Translations under genes and position numbers: made by a program
NCBI GenBank assembly: GCA_000470055.1
Contig: HG326877.1
Coordinates: 479,770-543,769, forward strand
Source of the DNA: Campylobacter coli 76339
GTDB lineage: Bacteria; Campylobacterota; Campylobacteria; Campylobacterales; Campylobacteraceae
Reading direction: 5' to 3'
DNA: 64,000 nt
Notes under the pieces: generated by a model
What the model was told of the DNA's origin: nothing
Seen by the model: the letters and a program-made list of their open reading frames with translations, nothing else
Databases searched by the model: none
Shown: piece after piece, positions 55,145 to 64,000 of the stretch
How the letters are laid out: each line of letters begins with the position of its first letter
Numbering within the stretch: position 1 is the first letter of the stretch

Positions 55145-55656
55145 TAGAAATTTTAGCTTTTATATTTTTTAGTGTAGTGGTTTTAGGTTTTTTCTTAGTA
55201 GCGGTTTTGAGTAAAACTATGCTTTATTCTCTTTCTGCTTTAGCGGGTGGAATGGTTTTTTTATCGGGTTTTTATTTTTTACTCGATGCAGAGTTTTTAG
55301 GAGTGATACAAATCATAGTTTATAGCGGAGCTGTGCTTGGGCTTTATAGCTTTGCTATGATGTTTTTTGATAGTTCCAAGGAATTTAAAGAAAAATTAAG
55401 AGCTAAGAAAAGTTTTTTTCTTTTAGTGATTTTAAGTGCTGTTTTGCTTTTATTTATGCTTTTGGGCTTTAAATATCAAAATATTGCAGGGGATTTGGCT
55501 TTAAGCGATCCAAATTTATTTGATTACAATAAGCAACTTGCTTTTGCTATTTTTTCAAAATATCTTTTAGCATTTGAATTTATAGCTATTTTGCTTTTAA
55601 TCGCTTTAGTTTGTGCAATTGTGCTTACACATAAAGAGCTTACAAAGGAAAGATAA
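55141..55656 (+). CDS. nuoJ: Complex I subunit J
   Basis: Membrane subunit of 171 residues with five spans and the family signature [25 protein letters not shown]. Overlaps nuoI by 4 bases and shares its last base with the start of nuoK. Confidence 0.95.
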   Translation: MIEILAFIFFSVVVLGFFLVAVLSKTMLYSLSALAGGMVFLSGFYFLLDAEFLGVIQIIVYSGAVLGLYSFAMMFFDSSKEFKEKLRAKKSFFLLVILSAVLLLFMLLGFKYQNIAGDLALSDPNLFDYNKQLAFAIFSKYLLAFEFIAILLLIALVCAIVLTHKELTKER

Positions 55657-55949
55657 TGATAGAAAAGTATTTTTTTATAGCTATTGCAATGTTTATTATA
55701 GGATTAATCGGTATTTTAAAAAGACAAAATCTCATCATGCTCTTTATTTCAAGTGAAATTTTACTTAATGCTGCAAATTTAGCTCTTGTCGCAGCTTCTA
55801 AGATGCATCAGGATTTAAACGGGCAAGTTTTTGCTCTTTTTGTGATGGGTGTAGCTGCTTGCGAAGTAGCTGTGGGTGTAGCATTTTGCGTACTTTGGTA
55901 TAGAAGAAAAGGCACTTTAGAATTAAAGAGCCTAAAAGAGGAGGTTTGA
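55656..55949 (+). CDS. nuoK: Complex I subunit K
   Basis: Small 97-residue membrane subunit with three spans. The conserved acidic residues lie in FISSEILLNAANL and in the later CEVAVGVAF helix. Its ATG shares the final A of the nuoJ stop. Confidence 0.96.
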   Translation: MIEKYFFIAIAMFIIGLIGILKRQNLIMLFISSEILLNAANLALVAASKMHQDLNGQVFALFVMGVAACEVAVGVAFCVLWYRRKGTLELKSLKEEV

Positions 55950-55951
55950 TA

Positions 55952-57742
55952 ATGCAAAATTTAGCTTTGATTTCTCTTTTTAGCCCTTTTGTAGCTTTTT
56001 TATTTGCAAGTTGTTTTGCTTTGAGTGAAAGAAAAATTTTTGTTGCTTATGTATGTTCTTTATTGATTGGTATAAGTGCATTTTGTTCTTTGTATCTACT
56101 TTTTAACAATCAAGCTTTTAATGTAAGTTTATTGGAGTGGTTTATAGGCTTAAGCTTTGGATTTAACATAGACGCTATTTCTCTTACTATGATGAGTGTT
56201 GTAGGTGTTGTAGCAACTTGTGTGCATTTTTATAGTATTTTTTATATGGCTCACGATAAAGATTTTAATAAATTTTTTGCTTATTTAGGGCTTTTTGTAT
56301 TTTCAATGCTTTTTTTAGTAATGAGTGATAATTTTTTAGGACTTTTTGTAGGCTGGGAAGGAGTAGGGCTTTGTTCTTGGCTTTTAATCGGCTTTTGGTA
56401 TAAAAATAACACTTATTCTTTTGCAGCTAATGAAGCTTTTATTATGAATCGTATTGCGGATTTGGGTATGCTTTTGGGAATTTTTTGGCTTTATATCCAA
56501 GCAGGTACTTTAAAATATAATGAAGTATTTGCCATAGTACAAAATTTAGATCATAATGCTTTGGTTTTGATCGCAAGTTGTTTGTTTATAGGGGCTATGG
56601 GAAAATCTGCACAATTTCCTTTTCATACTTGGCTTGCAGATGCGATGGCGGGTCCTACGCCTGTTTCAGCCTTAATCCATGCTGCTACCATGGTAACTGC
56701 AGGGGTTTATTTGGTTATTCGCGCAGGAGAAATTTACTCTTTAGTACCTGAAGTTTCTTATTTTATTGCTTTACTAGGAGCATTTGTGGCTATTTTTGCA
56801 GCTTCTATGGCTTTGGTGGCTAGAGATTTAAAACGCATTATCGCTTATTCTACTTTATCGCAGCTTGGATATATGTTTGTGGCTGCAGGACTTGGAGCTT
56901 ATGGTATAGCTTTATTTCACTTAGTAACCCATGCTTTTTTCAAATCTTTACTTTTCTTAGGTGCTGGAAATGTTATGCATGCAATGGATGATCAACTAGA
57001 TATTAAAAAAATGGGTGGGCTTTTTAAATCTTTAAAAATCACTGCCATTTTTATGACTATAGGTTCTTTGGCTTTAGCAGGAATTTATCCTTTAGCAGGC
57101 TTTTTCTCAAAAGATTTGATTTTGGGTTATTCTTTTATCGCTCATTATCATGGAATTTTCTTAATTCTTTTAATCTCAGCCTTTTTAACCGCTTTTTATA
57201 GTTTTAGACTTTTAATGTTGGTATTTTTTACTTCTTCTAGACACGATAAACATCCACATGAAGCAAGTAAAATAGCCCTTTTGGCTATGAGTCCTTTGGT
57301 GGTTTTAGCTATTATCGCGGGCTTGTTTGAGCATAGTTTTTTTGAATATCTTAGCACTCAACTTATTTTTATCGATGCTCAAAATAAACTTGTAGTGATT
57401 TGTGCGAGTGTAGCAGCTGTTTTGGGTGTAGTTTTAGCTATTATAGCTTATAAGGCTTCTTGGTTTAAAGATAGCATAGAACAAAATAAAATTCATAAGC
57501 TTTTAAGCAATGATTATTTTATCCCTAAGTTTTATCATGAATTTATAGTTTCAAAATACGAAAGCTTGTGTGCAGTTTTAAAACACTGTGATACTTATAT
57601 TTTTGATGCTATAGTGGAGAAAATTGCTTATTATTGTAATTTGATTTCACAAAAAATAATTATGGCAAATAGTCTTAATTTAATGCTTAGATTTTTGGTG
57701 GCAGGATTTGTGATTTTGCTTATTTTGGTATGGATGGTGTAA
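55952..57742 (+). CDS. nuoL: Complex I subunit L (proton pump)
   Basis: Antiporter-like pump of about 596 residues. The ATG at 55952 is preferred over a TTG two codons earlier. Motifs are WEGVGLCSWLLIGFWY, FPFHTWLADAMAGPTPVSALIHAATMVTAG with the pump lysine and histidines, and the second half THAFFKSLLFLGAGNVMH. The last span is the long lateral helix. Confidence 0.96.
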   Translation: MQNLALISLFSPFVAFLFASCFALSERKIFVAYVCSLLIGISAFCSLYLLFNNQAFNVSLLEWFIGLSFGFNIDAISLTMMSVVGVVATCVHFYSIFYMAHDKDFNKFFAYLGLFVFSMLFLVMSDNFLGLFVGWEGVGLCSWLLIGFWYKNNTYSFAANEAFIMNRIADLGMLLGIFWLYIQAGTLKYNEVFAIVQNLDHNALVLIASCLFIGAMGKSAQFPFHTWLADAMAGPTPVSALIHAATMVTAGVYLVIRAGEIYSLVPEVSYFIALLGAFVAIFAASMALVARDLKRIIAYSTLSQLGYMFVAAGLGAYGIALFHLVTHAFFKSLLFLGAGNVMHAMDDQLDIKKMGGLFKSLKITAIFMTIGSLALAGIYPLAGFFSKDLILGYSFIAHYHGIFLILLISAFLTAFYSFRLLMLVFFTSSRHDKHPHEASKIALLAMSPLVVLAIIAGLFEHSFFEYLSTQLIFIDAQNKLVVICASVAAVLGVVLAIIAYKASWFKDSIEQNKIHKLLSNDYFIPKFYHEFIVSKYESLCAVLKHCDTYIFDAIVEKIAYYCNLISQKIIMANSLNLMLRFLVAGFVILLILVWMV

Positions 57743-57743
57743 A

Positions 57744-59234
57744 ATGTTAAATTATCTAATCTTTTTTCCTTTAATTGCCGCTTTTGTGACTCTTGTTTTA
57801 AATCGTGGGGGTATAAAAGTTTTTAGTGTCATAGCGAGTTTAATGGTGCTGGGTTTAAATATCAAGATTTGGCAAGATTATTTAAATGGAATCAACCTTG
57901 AATATCAACTTCCTTTTAAGGTGGTTAATTTCATGAGTTATCATATAGGCGTTGATAGCATAGCTTTGATTTTAATGCTTTTAAGCTCTTTGATGATATT
58001 TTTAAGTTTTTTATTTTTAAAGATTGAGCAAAAAGCAATGGTGTCTTGCATATTCTTTTTAGAATTTGCGATTATGGGGTTATTTTCTTCGCTTGATGGC
58101 TTGCTCTTTTATGTATTTTGGGAATTTTCACTTTTACCTTTGCTTTATATCATGGGAGTGTATGGTAAAGATTATAGAGCAGGAATTAAATTTTTTATTT
58201 ATGCCTTTGCGGGTTCTATTTTAATGCTTTTGGCTTTAATTTATCAAGCTTATGCGACTTACAAACTTTTAAATATCTTCACTTTTGATATAGAAATTTG
58301 GAAAAATAATGCTTCGGCTACAAGTTTTAACGAGCAAATTTTACTTTTTGGAGCATTTTTTGTTGCTTTTGCTATCAAAGCACCGCTTTTTCCTTTTCAT
58401 ACTTGGGCGCCAAAAGTTTATGCAAATTCACCTATTTTAGTTTCTATGATGCTCGTAGCATTTAAAATGGCTCCTTTTGGATTTTTACGCTTTTGCTTAC
58501 CACTTTTTCCTGATGCAAGTGTGTATTTTATGCCTTTAATTGTAGCTTTGTGTATAGTAAGTATAGTTTATAATGCCCTAATTGCTTACCGTGCTTCAAA
58601 TTTAAAAGAATTGATCGCTTATAGTTCGATTTCTCACCTTGGGGTTATGATTTTGGGTATTTTCTCTTTTAATGCTTTGGGGCTTAGTGGAGCGGTATTT
58701 TATATGTTTGCACATGGTATTGTTACAGGAGCTTTGTTTTTAATGGCTGAACTTTTATATAAAAAATACGGCACACTTGAAATTTCTTATTATCATTCTT
58801 TGGCTAGCAAAGCGCCTTTATTTACTGTTTTCTTTACTTTGATTTTGCTTGCAAGTATATCTTTGCCACTTACATTATCTTTTGTTGGAGAGTTTTTGAT
58901 TCTTTTGGGTGTTGCAAAACTGAATTTACTTTATGCTCTTTTGGCAGGACTTGTGATCATTTTAGGCGCTATTTACATGCTTCATGTATTTAGAAAAATG
59001 TTTTTTATGCAAAAAGAGAATCAGCTTGAATCTTGCTCCTTGCATGCAAGAGAAATTCTTTCTTTGATACCTATAGTGGTTTTAATTTTTTATTTGGGTA
59101 TAGCACCAAAGATTTTTTTAGATCCTTTAAATAAAGATGCAGATTTCATCGTTGAAAAAATGAAAGAAAGAGCTATTGATGATCAAACCATTCGATTTTT
59201 AAATCATTTAGAAGGGGAAAATAATGTTAGGTAA
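57744..59234 (+). CDS. nuoM: Complex I subunit M (proton pump)
   Basis: A 496-residue antiporter-like subunit. Motifs are VFWEFSLLPLLYIMGVYG, APLFPFHTWAPKVYANSP, SYSSISHLGVM-like AYSSISHLGVMILG and the MFAHGIVTGALF helix. Fourteen spans fit the family. Overlaps nuoN by 11 bases. Confidence 0.96.
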   Translation: MLNYLIFFPLIAAFVTLVLNRGGIKVFSVIASLMVLGLNIKIWQDYLNGINLEYQLPFKVVNFMSYHIGVDSIALILMLLSSLMIFLSFLFLKIEQKAMVSCIFFLEFAIMGLFSSLDGLLFYVFWEFSLLPLLYIMGVYGKDYRAGIKFFIYAFAGSILMLLALIYQAYATYKLLNIFTFDIEIWKNNASATSFNEQILLFGAFFVAFAIKAPLFPFHTWAPKVYANSPILVSMMLVAFKMAPFGFLRFCLPLFPDASVYFMPLIVALCIVSIVYNALIAYRASNLKELIAYSSISHLGVMILGIFSFNALGLSGAVFYMFAHGIVTGALFLMAELLYKKYGTLEISYYHSLASKAPLFTVFFTLILLASISLPLTLSFVGEFLILLGVAKLNLLYALLAGLVIILGAIYMLHVFRKMFFMQKENQLESCSLHAREILSLIPIVVLIFYLGIAPKIFLDPLNKDADFIVEKMKERAIDDQTIRFLNHLEGENNVR

Positions 59235-60597
59235 TATCGATTTAAGCAGCTTAAATATCCCTTTATCCTATCCTTTTGCATTTTTGATTGCTGTGGCTAT
59301 AGTGCTTTTGCTTTGTTCAGGTTTTTGGAAATTCCATCGAACTTTTTATATGGCTACTAGTTCTTTATCTTTGATTGTGAGTGTTTTTTTAATTTTAAAT
59401 AATATCGCCGCACAAGGCTTAGAAGCAAAAGGATTTTTAGGAACTTTAAATAATGACATTGTTTCTTTGTATGCTTCTTTGGTTATTTTGTGCTTTTCGT
59501 TTTTATATCTTTTGATGCAAAAAGAAGAAAATCAAGGAGAATTTTATAGTCTATTTTTATTTATGGTAGCGGGGCTTTTGCTTATGGTTTCAAGTTCAAA
59601 TTTGATCTTGATTTTCATAGGACTTGAAAGTTCTTCTTTGGCTCTTTATACGCTTATAGCTATGCGTGGAAGCAATAATGCTATTTCAAGTGCTATTAAA
59701 TACTTTAGTGTTGCGGCAGTAGGCTCGGGCTTTTTTGTTATGGCATCGGCTTTGATTTATATTAGAACGGGTACTTTGGATTTGGGTTTGAAATTGGCTC
59801 TTGATAAAGATCCTATGCTTTTAGGAGCAGGAGTTATGATTTTTGTTTTATGTGCTATCAAACTTTCTTTAGCTCCTTTTCATTTTTGGCTAAAAGATGT
59901 GTATTCTTCAGCAAATGTAAATTTGGTTGCTTTTATTTCTGTTGTTCCAAAAATAGCAATGTTTGTTGTAGTTATCAGACTTTTTAGCTTTTTAAATCAC
60001 TTAGATTTTGAAAATATTTTAAATGTGTTGGCAGTATTTTCAATGCTTGTTGCAGCTTTAGCCGCATTGAGTCAAAAAGATGTCAAAAAAATGTTTGCTT
60101 ATAGTTCTATAGTACATTCTAGTTTTGTTTTAGCAGCATGTATTCCTTTGTTAAATGCAGCTGATGATGTTTTAAATTCTATATTTGTTTATTGGGTACT
60201 TTTTGGCTTTGCTAATTATGGTGTATTTTTGATTCTTAGTACTTTTAAAGGAAGTTCGTTTGAAGAATTTAATGCTTTATTGCTTAAAAAGCCTTTGATT
60301 GCATTATCGCTTAGTTTTTGTGTGCTTTCATTGGCTGGAATTCCTCCATTTGGTGCTTTTTGGGGTAAGGTGATGGTGTTAAAAACTTTAATTGTCGCTG
60401 AGTATTGGTATTTAGCCCTTTTTATGGCTTTAGCATCGCTCATTATGCTTTATGCTTACTTGAAGTTAATCATCCATGCTTTGTTTATAAAAACCCAAGC
60501 TAAAGCTTCAGAGCATTTAAATTTTATTCAGAGTTTTATTTTAGCTTTTTGTACTTTAATTAGTGTGTTTGCTTTATTTTTGTTACTTAAAATATAA
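59224..60597 (+). CDS. nuoN: Complex I subunit N (proton pump)
   Basis: A 457-residue antiporter-like subunit with the GLESSSLALYTLIA segment, KLSLAPFHFWLKDVYSSANVN and FAYSSIVHSSFVLAA motifs. Last gene of nuo. Its stop codon is inside a TATAATATAAT stretch that looks like the pflA promoter. Confidence 0.95.
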   Translation: MLGNIDLSSLNIPLSYPFAFLIAVAIVLLLCSGFWKFHRTFYMATSSLSLIVSVFLILNNIAAQGLEAKGFLGTLNNDIVSLYASLVILCFSFLYLLMQKEENQGEFYSLFLFMVAGLLLMVSSSNLILIFIGLESSSLALYTLIAMRGSNNAISSAIKYFSVAAVGSGFFVMASALIYIRTGTLDLGLKLALDKDPMLLGAGVMIFVLCAIKLSLAPFHFWLKDVYSSANVNLVAFISVVPKIAMFVVVIRLFSFLNHLDFENILNVLAVFSMLVAALAALSQKDVKKMFAYSSIVHSSFVLAACIPLLNAADDVLNSIFVYWVLFGFANYGVFLILSTFKGSSFEEFNALLLKKPLIALSLSFCVLSLAGIPPFGAFWGKVMVLKTLIVAEYWYLALFMALASLIMLYAYLKLIIHALFIKTQAKASEHLNFIQSFILAFCTLISVFALFLLLKI

Positions 60598-60603
60598 TAT
60601 AAT
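60593..60603 (+). promoter_or_regulatory. pflA: Overlapping -10 boxes of pflA
   Basis: TATAATATAAT (two overlapping TATAAT boxes) covers the nuoN stop codon. The downstream box ends 6 bases before the pflA ATG, so transcription would begin at or next to the start codon. No ribosome binding site is present. Confidence 0.5.
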
Positions 60604-60609
60604 TATTGT

Positions 60610-62976
60610 ATGAAAATTATATTTTTAGTATTACTAAGTATTTGCACTCTTTTTTCTTTTGAATTAACCCTAAACACAGGCCGCGAGAATAATCAAGCTT
60701 TCGCGGTCTTACATGCTAGTAATGACTTAGATTTTACTTGCCAAAAAATTACTATCGAAGATAAGATACATTTTGAATGCGAGATTATAGGCGTAGTAGA
60801 CAATAAATTAAGTGATCAAAGCTTTACTGCTTTTGATTTAAAATTTATCAAAGAACCTCAAAAGATTAAGATGATTATCCTGCCTAAAATGAGTGCAAGA
60901 GTGTTTGATTTATCACAAAATATTTATATAGATAAAGAACTAGACTCTTCTAGTGCGCATAAAAGTAAAAGTTTTACTTTTATATTTACTCCTGAACTTG
61001 AACGCGCAAAAGACTATGATGGGCTTGATTTTAACATCAATTTTCCGCATGAAAGCTTGCCTTATGTCGGAGCTTTAGACTTAAATTCAGATCCTGTGAT
61101 CATCCCTCAAAGTGCCGATATTAATACTTATTTGCGTATAAAAAATGAGTATGACAAGGCCAATTATGCTCAAGTGATTACAGATGCTCAAAATGCTATC
61201 AATCGTTATCGTGGCAGTATTTTTATGAATGAATTTATACTTTATAAGCTAAGAGCACAAAGTCAAATTTACACTCAAGATCCAAGCATGCGCGATCAGC
61301 AAGTTTTGGAAAAAATGATTGACGAGGCTAAAAATTGGAACCGTACTTTTACAAGCGATAAGAATTTTCCAGAAGTTTTATATATTATGCTAAGAACCTA
61401 TATCGCTTTATCGCAACGCGCTGATATAGAATATACTATGTCGATTTTAAATAATGAACAGCCTAATAGTTATTTCACCCAATTGGCAAGACTTGATTAT
61501 GCTGATTATATTTATTCTTTAGGTGAAAAAGAAAGAGCTATAGATATTTATGAAAATATTTATTTTAATACTCAAAATTTAGATTTGGCAGCAAGAGCAG
61601 CAATGGGTTTGATCAAAGATTATCTTGTTAATAATCAAATCAATAAAGCCGTGCAATATGTCAATACGATTTTAAAAGCTAATCCCGAATATTTTCCAAA
61701 AGATATGTTTAGATCTTTAGAGCTTGCGAAGCTTTTTAATCAGCATAAACAATTTGACATTAGTGCAAGTATCTATGAAGATGTTTTTGCTAAAATGCCT
61801 AAGATTGATAGTAGGTATGAGCAAGTTTTAAAGGATTTGGCTTTAACGCTGACTATGACTTCAAGATCAAGTGATGCTAAAAAATATCTTGATTTATATA
61901 TGGATAATTATTTAGATGGAAAATATTTAGATGAGATTAGAAAAGCAAATGATGAGGTTTTCTTTGCTTTAGCGGATAATAATGCTACATTTTTACACCA
62001 GCGTTATGCAAATTTGATGAAAGAATACGCTCAAAAAGATGAAAATATAGCCAATAAAGCTTTAAGTGAAGATGTTGCGCTTTATTATAAAGAGGGCAAT
62101 TTGAGTGCAGTTTTGACCTATAAAGATCAGATAGAACAAAAAAAATTAGCAGATTCTATAAAGTTATTAGAGCAAGCAGCTACCCAGCTTCTAAATAAAG
62201 ATTTAAAAGCTGATAATTGTATCAATGCTGTTAAAGTGTTTACACAGTTTAACTCTTATGAAATTGGACAAAAGATAGAAAACAAAAAACAAATGCTAGC
62301 TTGTCTTATAAGAACTTCAAATATGCAACAAGCAATGGATTATATCGATAAAAACTACAATGAAGATTCTATTTATTACGGTTTGCAAAAAGCATCTATA
62401 CTTTATGATGATAAGCAATATCCATCGGTTTTAAATATAGCTCGAGAAATATCAAATTCTAGAATATTAAAGAGTGATGAGGAAAATTTTAAAGCTTATT
62501 ATTTGCAATTTTTATCTTATTTGAAAATGAATGATTACAATATGGCTATTAAAATTTTACAAATTTTAGAGAGCTTTCCTATGAATTTTACCATGGTTGA
62601 AGCTTATGATAATTTGCTCATTTACGCAAATGATCATAATATGCAAACAACGATTTTAAATTATGCACCTAAAGCTATCGACTATCAAAATTTAAAAGGA
62701 ATCAATCTTTTTAGTCCGAATTTAGAATTTATCTATCTTGACACCTTAGCTAAAACCAATCAAAATCAAGAATCCTTAGCGGTATTGACAGATTTGTTAA
62801 AATTAAAGCTTTCAGATGAAGATAGGGCTAGGGCTTTATATATACAAAGCATGACTTATGAAAGAATGCAAAATGTTCAAGCGCAAAAAGAAAGCTTAAG
62901 GCAATGCTTGGAGCTTAAAACTACTTCTAATTGGCAAAATTTATGTCGAGATAAAAGTCAAATTTTGGCTCAATAA
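60610..62976 (+). CDS. pflA: Flagellar motor accessory protein PflA
   Basis: Periplasmic scaffold of the C. jejuni flagellar motor; mutants make paralysed flagella. The 788-residue protein has a signal peptide (KIIFLVLLSICTLFS, cleavage near residue 17), a beta-rich N-terminal domain to about residue 160, then a long array of helical TPR-type repeats to the C-terminus. Tyr/Ala/Leu pairs typical of TPRs recur every 34 or so residues. It works with PflB to place the MotA/MotB stators in the wide motor of this genus. The start codon lacks a ribosome site. Confidence 0.92.
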   Translation: MKIIFLVLLSICTLFSFELTLNTGRENNQAFAVLHASNDLDFTCQKITIEDKIHFECEIIGVVDNKLSDQSFTAFDLKFIKEPQKIKMIILPKMSARVFDLSQNIYIDKELDSSSAHKSKSFTFIFTPELERAKDYDGLDFNINFPHESLPYVGALDLNSDPVIIPQSADINTYLRIKNEYDKANYAQVITDAQNAINRYRGSIFMNEFILYKLRAQSQIYTQDPSMRDQQVLEKMIDEAKNWNRTFTSDKNFPEVLYIMLRTYIALSQRADIEYTMSILNNEQPNSYFTQLARLDYADYIYSLGEKERAIDIYENIYFNTQNLDLAARAAMGLIKDYLVNNQINKAVQYVNTILKANPEYFPKDMFRSLELAKLFNQHKQFDISASIYEDVFAKMPKIDSRYEQVLKDLALTLTMTSRSSDAKKYLDLYMDNYLDGKYLDEIRKANDEVFFALADNNATFLHQRYANLMKEYAQKDENIANKALSEDVALYYKEGNLSAVLTYKDQIEQKKLADSIKLLEQAATQLLNKDLKADNCINAVKVFTQFNSYEIGQKIENKKQMLACLIRTSNMQQAMDYIDKNYNEDSIYYGLQKASILYDDKQYPSVLNIAREISNSRILKSDEENFKAYYLQFLSYLKMNDYNMAIKILQILESFPMNFTMVEAYDNLLIYANDHNMQTTILNYAPKAIDYQNLKGINLFSPNLEFIYLDTLAKTNQNQESLAVLTDLLKLKLSDEDRARALYIQSMTYERMQNVQAQKESLRQCLELKTTSNWQNLCRDKSQILAQ

Positions 62977-63383
62977 GGTTGATTTGATTTTTATCTGTTT
63001 AAAAATAATTAGACTTGAAATTTCTAAATTATCTTAATAAAACAAATTTTCATTAAGCTTTTTAAAAACCTCTCTACCTTTATTTAGGTCTAGTTTTAAG
63101 GTGTCTTTTTTGGGTTATTTGTATATACAAAAGAGTTGAAAATGCCTTGTTATTTAAGAGATGATAGTGCAAATATCCCTATCAACACCCAACTAAACAA
63201 GTATAAAAGTTTTAATATAAAATCAATCAATTAAGTTAAATATGTAGTATGTAAGTAAATGTATATATAAAATCAATCAACAAACCAATAGCTCTAATAT
63301 ATAGTTTGGCTAATATATGTTTATATATTAGCCAATATATAAAACCAATATGTAAAATCTAAATTTTACACATCAATCTCTAA
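62977..63383. other. Non-coding spacer with direct and inverted repeats between pflA and the chemoreceptor gene
   Basis: A 407-base, very AT-rich stretch without a convincing gene. It holds two copies of a 15-bp direct repeat, TATAAAATCAATCAA (63216-63230 and 63266-63280). It also holds a perfect 12-bp inverted repeat, TTGGCTAATATA with TATATTAGCCAA (63306-63317 and 63324-63335, 6-base loop), and a smaller hairpin TGTAAAAT/ATTTTACA (63351-63370). The hairpins lie just beyond the chemoreceptor stop and probably end its transcript. A 30-codon frame at 63142-63234 has a poor ribosome site. Confidence 0.55.
63351..63370 (-). terminator. Probable terminator of the chemoreceptor gene
   Basis: 8-bp stem TGTAAAAT/ATTTTACA with a 4-base CTAA loop, 14 bases past the gene's stop codon on the minus strand. 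The stronger 12-bp hairpin at 63306-63335 follows it and may add to termination. Confidence 0.45.
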
Positions 63384-64000
63384 TTAAAACCTTTTCTTTC
63401 TAACATCTTCAAGTATATTATTAGCTATATCACTTACAGTATTAGAAATAATAGCAGACTCATTAGCAATCTCTACATTATCCTTAGTAGTTTGATCAAT
63501 TTGAGCTACACTCTCATTGATTTGAGTAATACCTGCAGTTTGCTCTTTAATAGATTCTGCCATATCATTGATAGATTGAACCAATAAATTAGTATTAGCT
63601 TCTATTTCAGATAAAGACTTTTGAGTTCTTTCAGCTAGTTTTCTAACTTCATCTGCAACAACTGCAAATCCTCTACCATGTTCTCCTGCTCTTGCAGCTT
63701 CAATAGCAGCATTTAATGCTAGAAGATTGATTTGATCTGCAATATCTCCAATAATACCTGTAACATTCTTAATCTCTTCAGATTGAGTGATTACATCACT
63801 AGTTTTTACAGAAACATTTTGCATAGAAGAAGTAATCTCTTCTAAAGCAGCTGCAGTTTCTTCTAAAGAAGCTGCTTGAGAATTAGAAGATGAAGTAAGG
63901 TTTTGAACTGCACTTTGAAGTTTAGAACTTTCACTGGCTAAGTGATTAGCAAAGTCAGAACTTTGTTTTAACATCTTAACAATTTCATCCCCTAAAGCAT
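63384..64000 (-). CDS. Methyl-accepting chemotaxis protein, 3' part (Tlp family)
   Basis: Only the C-terminal 205 or so residues are in the window; the frame is open to the right edge. It is the cytoplasmic signalling domain, with the CheA/CheW-binding tip [20 protein letters not shown] and [18 protein letters not shown], methylation helices with EETAAALEE upstream, and a short ending VRKKRF. The signalling domain is almost identical among Campylobacter Tlp2, Tlp3 and Tlp4, so the sensor cannot be told from this part. Position beside pflA would suggest Tlp3 (galactose/multiligand), from memory of the C. jejuni map. Confidence 0.9.
   Translation of the reverse strand, partial: ALGDEIVKMLKQSSDFANHLASESSKLQSAVQNLTSSSNSQAASLEETAAALEEITSSMQNVSVKTSDVITQSEEIKNVTGIIGDIADQINLLALNAAIEAARAGEHGRGFAVVADEVRKLAERTQKSLSEIEANTNLLVQSINDMAESIKEQTAGITQINESVAQIDQTTKDNVEIANESAIISNTVSDIANNILEDVRKKRF

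Noticed and set aside
63142..63234. Small gene of 30 codons in the spacer after pflA
   Set aside because: Weak ribosome site, no recognised features, and part of it is the direct repeat. Kept only as a possible remnant.
1..64000. Phase-variable poly-G tracts, CRISPR arrays, prophage or insertion sequences
   Set aside because: Reading both strands I saw no G or C run of eight or more, no regularly spaced repeats and no transposase or integrase. The A8 tract in nuoC is the only suspicious homopolymer.

Overview
The window is AT-rich, densely coded epsilonproteobacterial DNA that I read as Campylobacter jejuni. Three things point there: the heme-uptake genes chuABCD opposite chuZ, a nuo operon in which NuoE and NuoF are replaced by two short unrelated proteins, and pflA next to a Tlp-type chemoreceptor. 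Gene order matches the C. jejuni chromosome read in reverse. A complete dmsABCD operon sits beside cgb; from memory this is found in only some strains (for example relatives of 81-176). No phage, insertion sequence, CRISPR array or rRNA was seen.

Layout. 1-1.5 kb: exbB-exbD-tonB energy-transduction operon (tonB runs off the left edge). 1.6-5.9 kb: DUF4261 protein, PepSY-like periplasmic protein, and serine uptake and deamination (sdaC-sdaA). 5.9-9.1 kb: ribD, small envelope proteins and four tRNAs (Ser, Cys, Leu, Gly). 9.3-16.9 kb: mutY, an orphan radical SAM protein, and the heme locus. 16.9-22 kb: prfA, rpsT, pgpA, an ATP-sulfurylase-like protein, an atypical orphan response regulator of the HP1021 type, and ispDF. 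22.1-24.4 kb: mrp and dapD. 24.5-30.5 kb: hisGDBHAFI operon (no hisC). 30.7-34 kb: infA and rpmJ-rpsM-rpsK-rpsD-rpoA-rplQ. 34.2-37.2 kb: two transporters. 37.2-42.2 kb: cgb globin and dmsABCD. 42.5-47.1 kb: nikZYXWV-type nickel ABC transporter. 47.2-60.6 kb: complex I operon nuoA-N. 60.6-63 kb: pflA. The right edge carries the 3' part of a chemoreceptor gene.

How the parts fit. ChuA imports heme using TonB energy, ChuBCD carries it across the inner membrane and ChuZ opens the ring to release iron; near-palindromic AT-rich Fur-like sites lie in front of both chuA and exbB. SdaC/SdaA feed serine into pyruvate, a main carbon source for this amino-acid-using bacterium. Complex I lacks the NADH-binding module and is expected to take electrons from flavodoxin. 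The Dms system offers an alternative terminal acceptor when oxygen is low, and Cgb detoxifies nitric oxide. Nickel from NikZYXWV serves the NiFe hydrogenase, which is encoded elsewhere.

Most notable: nuoC, as given, has a frameshift at a run of eight A near its start, inside an otherwise intact operon. Also of interest are an 11-bp inverted repeat able to hide the cgb ribosome binding site in dms read-through RNA, an ATP-sulfurylase homologue that has lost its sulfate-binding motif, and two genes (pflA, mutY) whose best promoters imply leaderless mRNAs.
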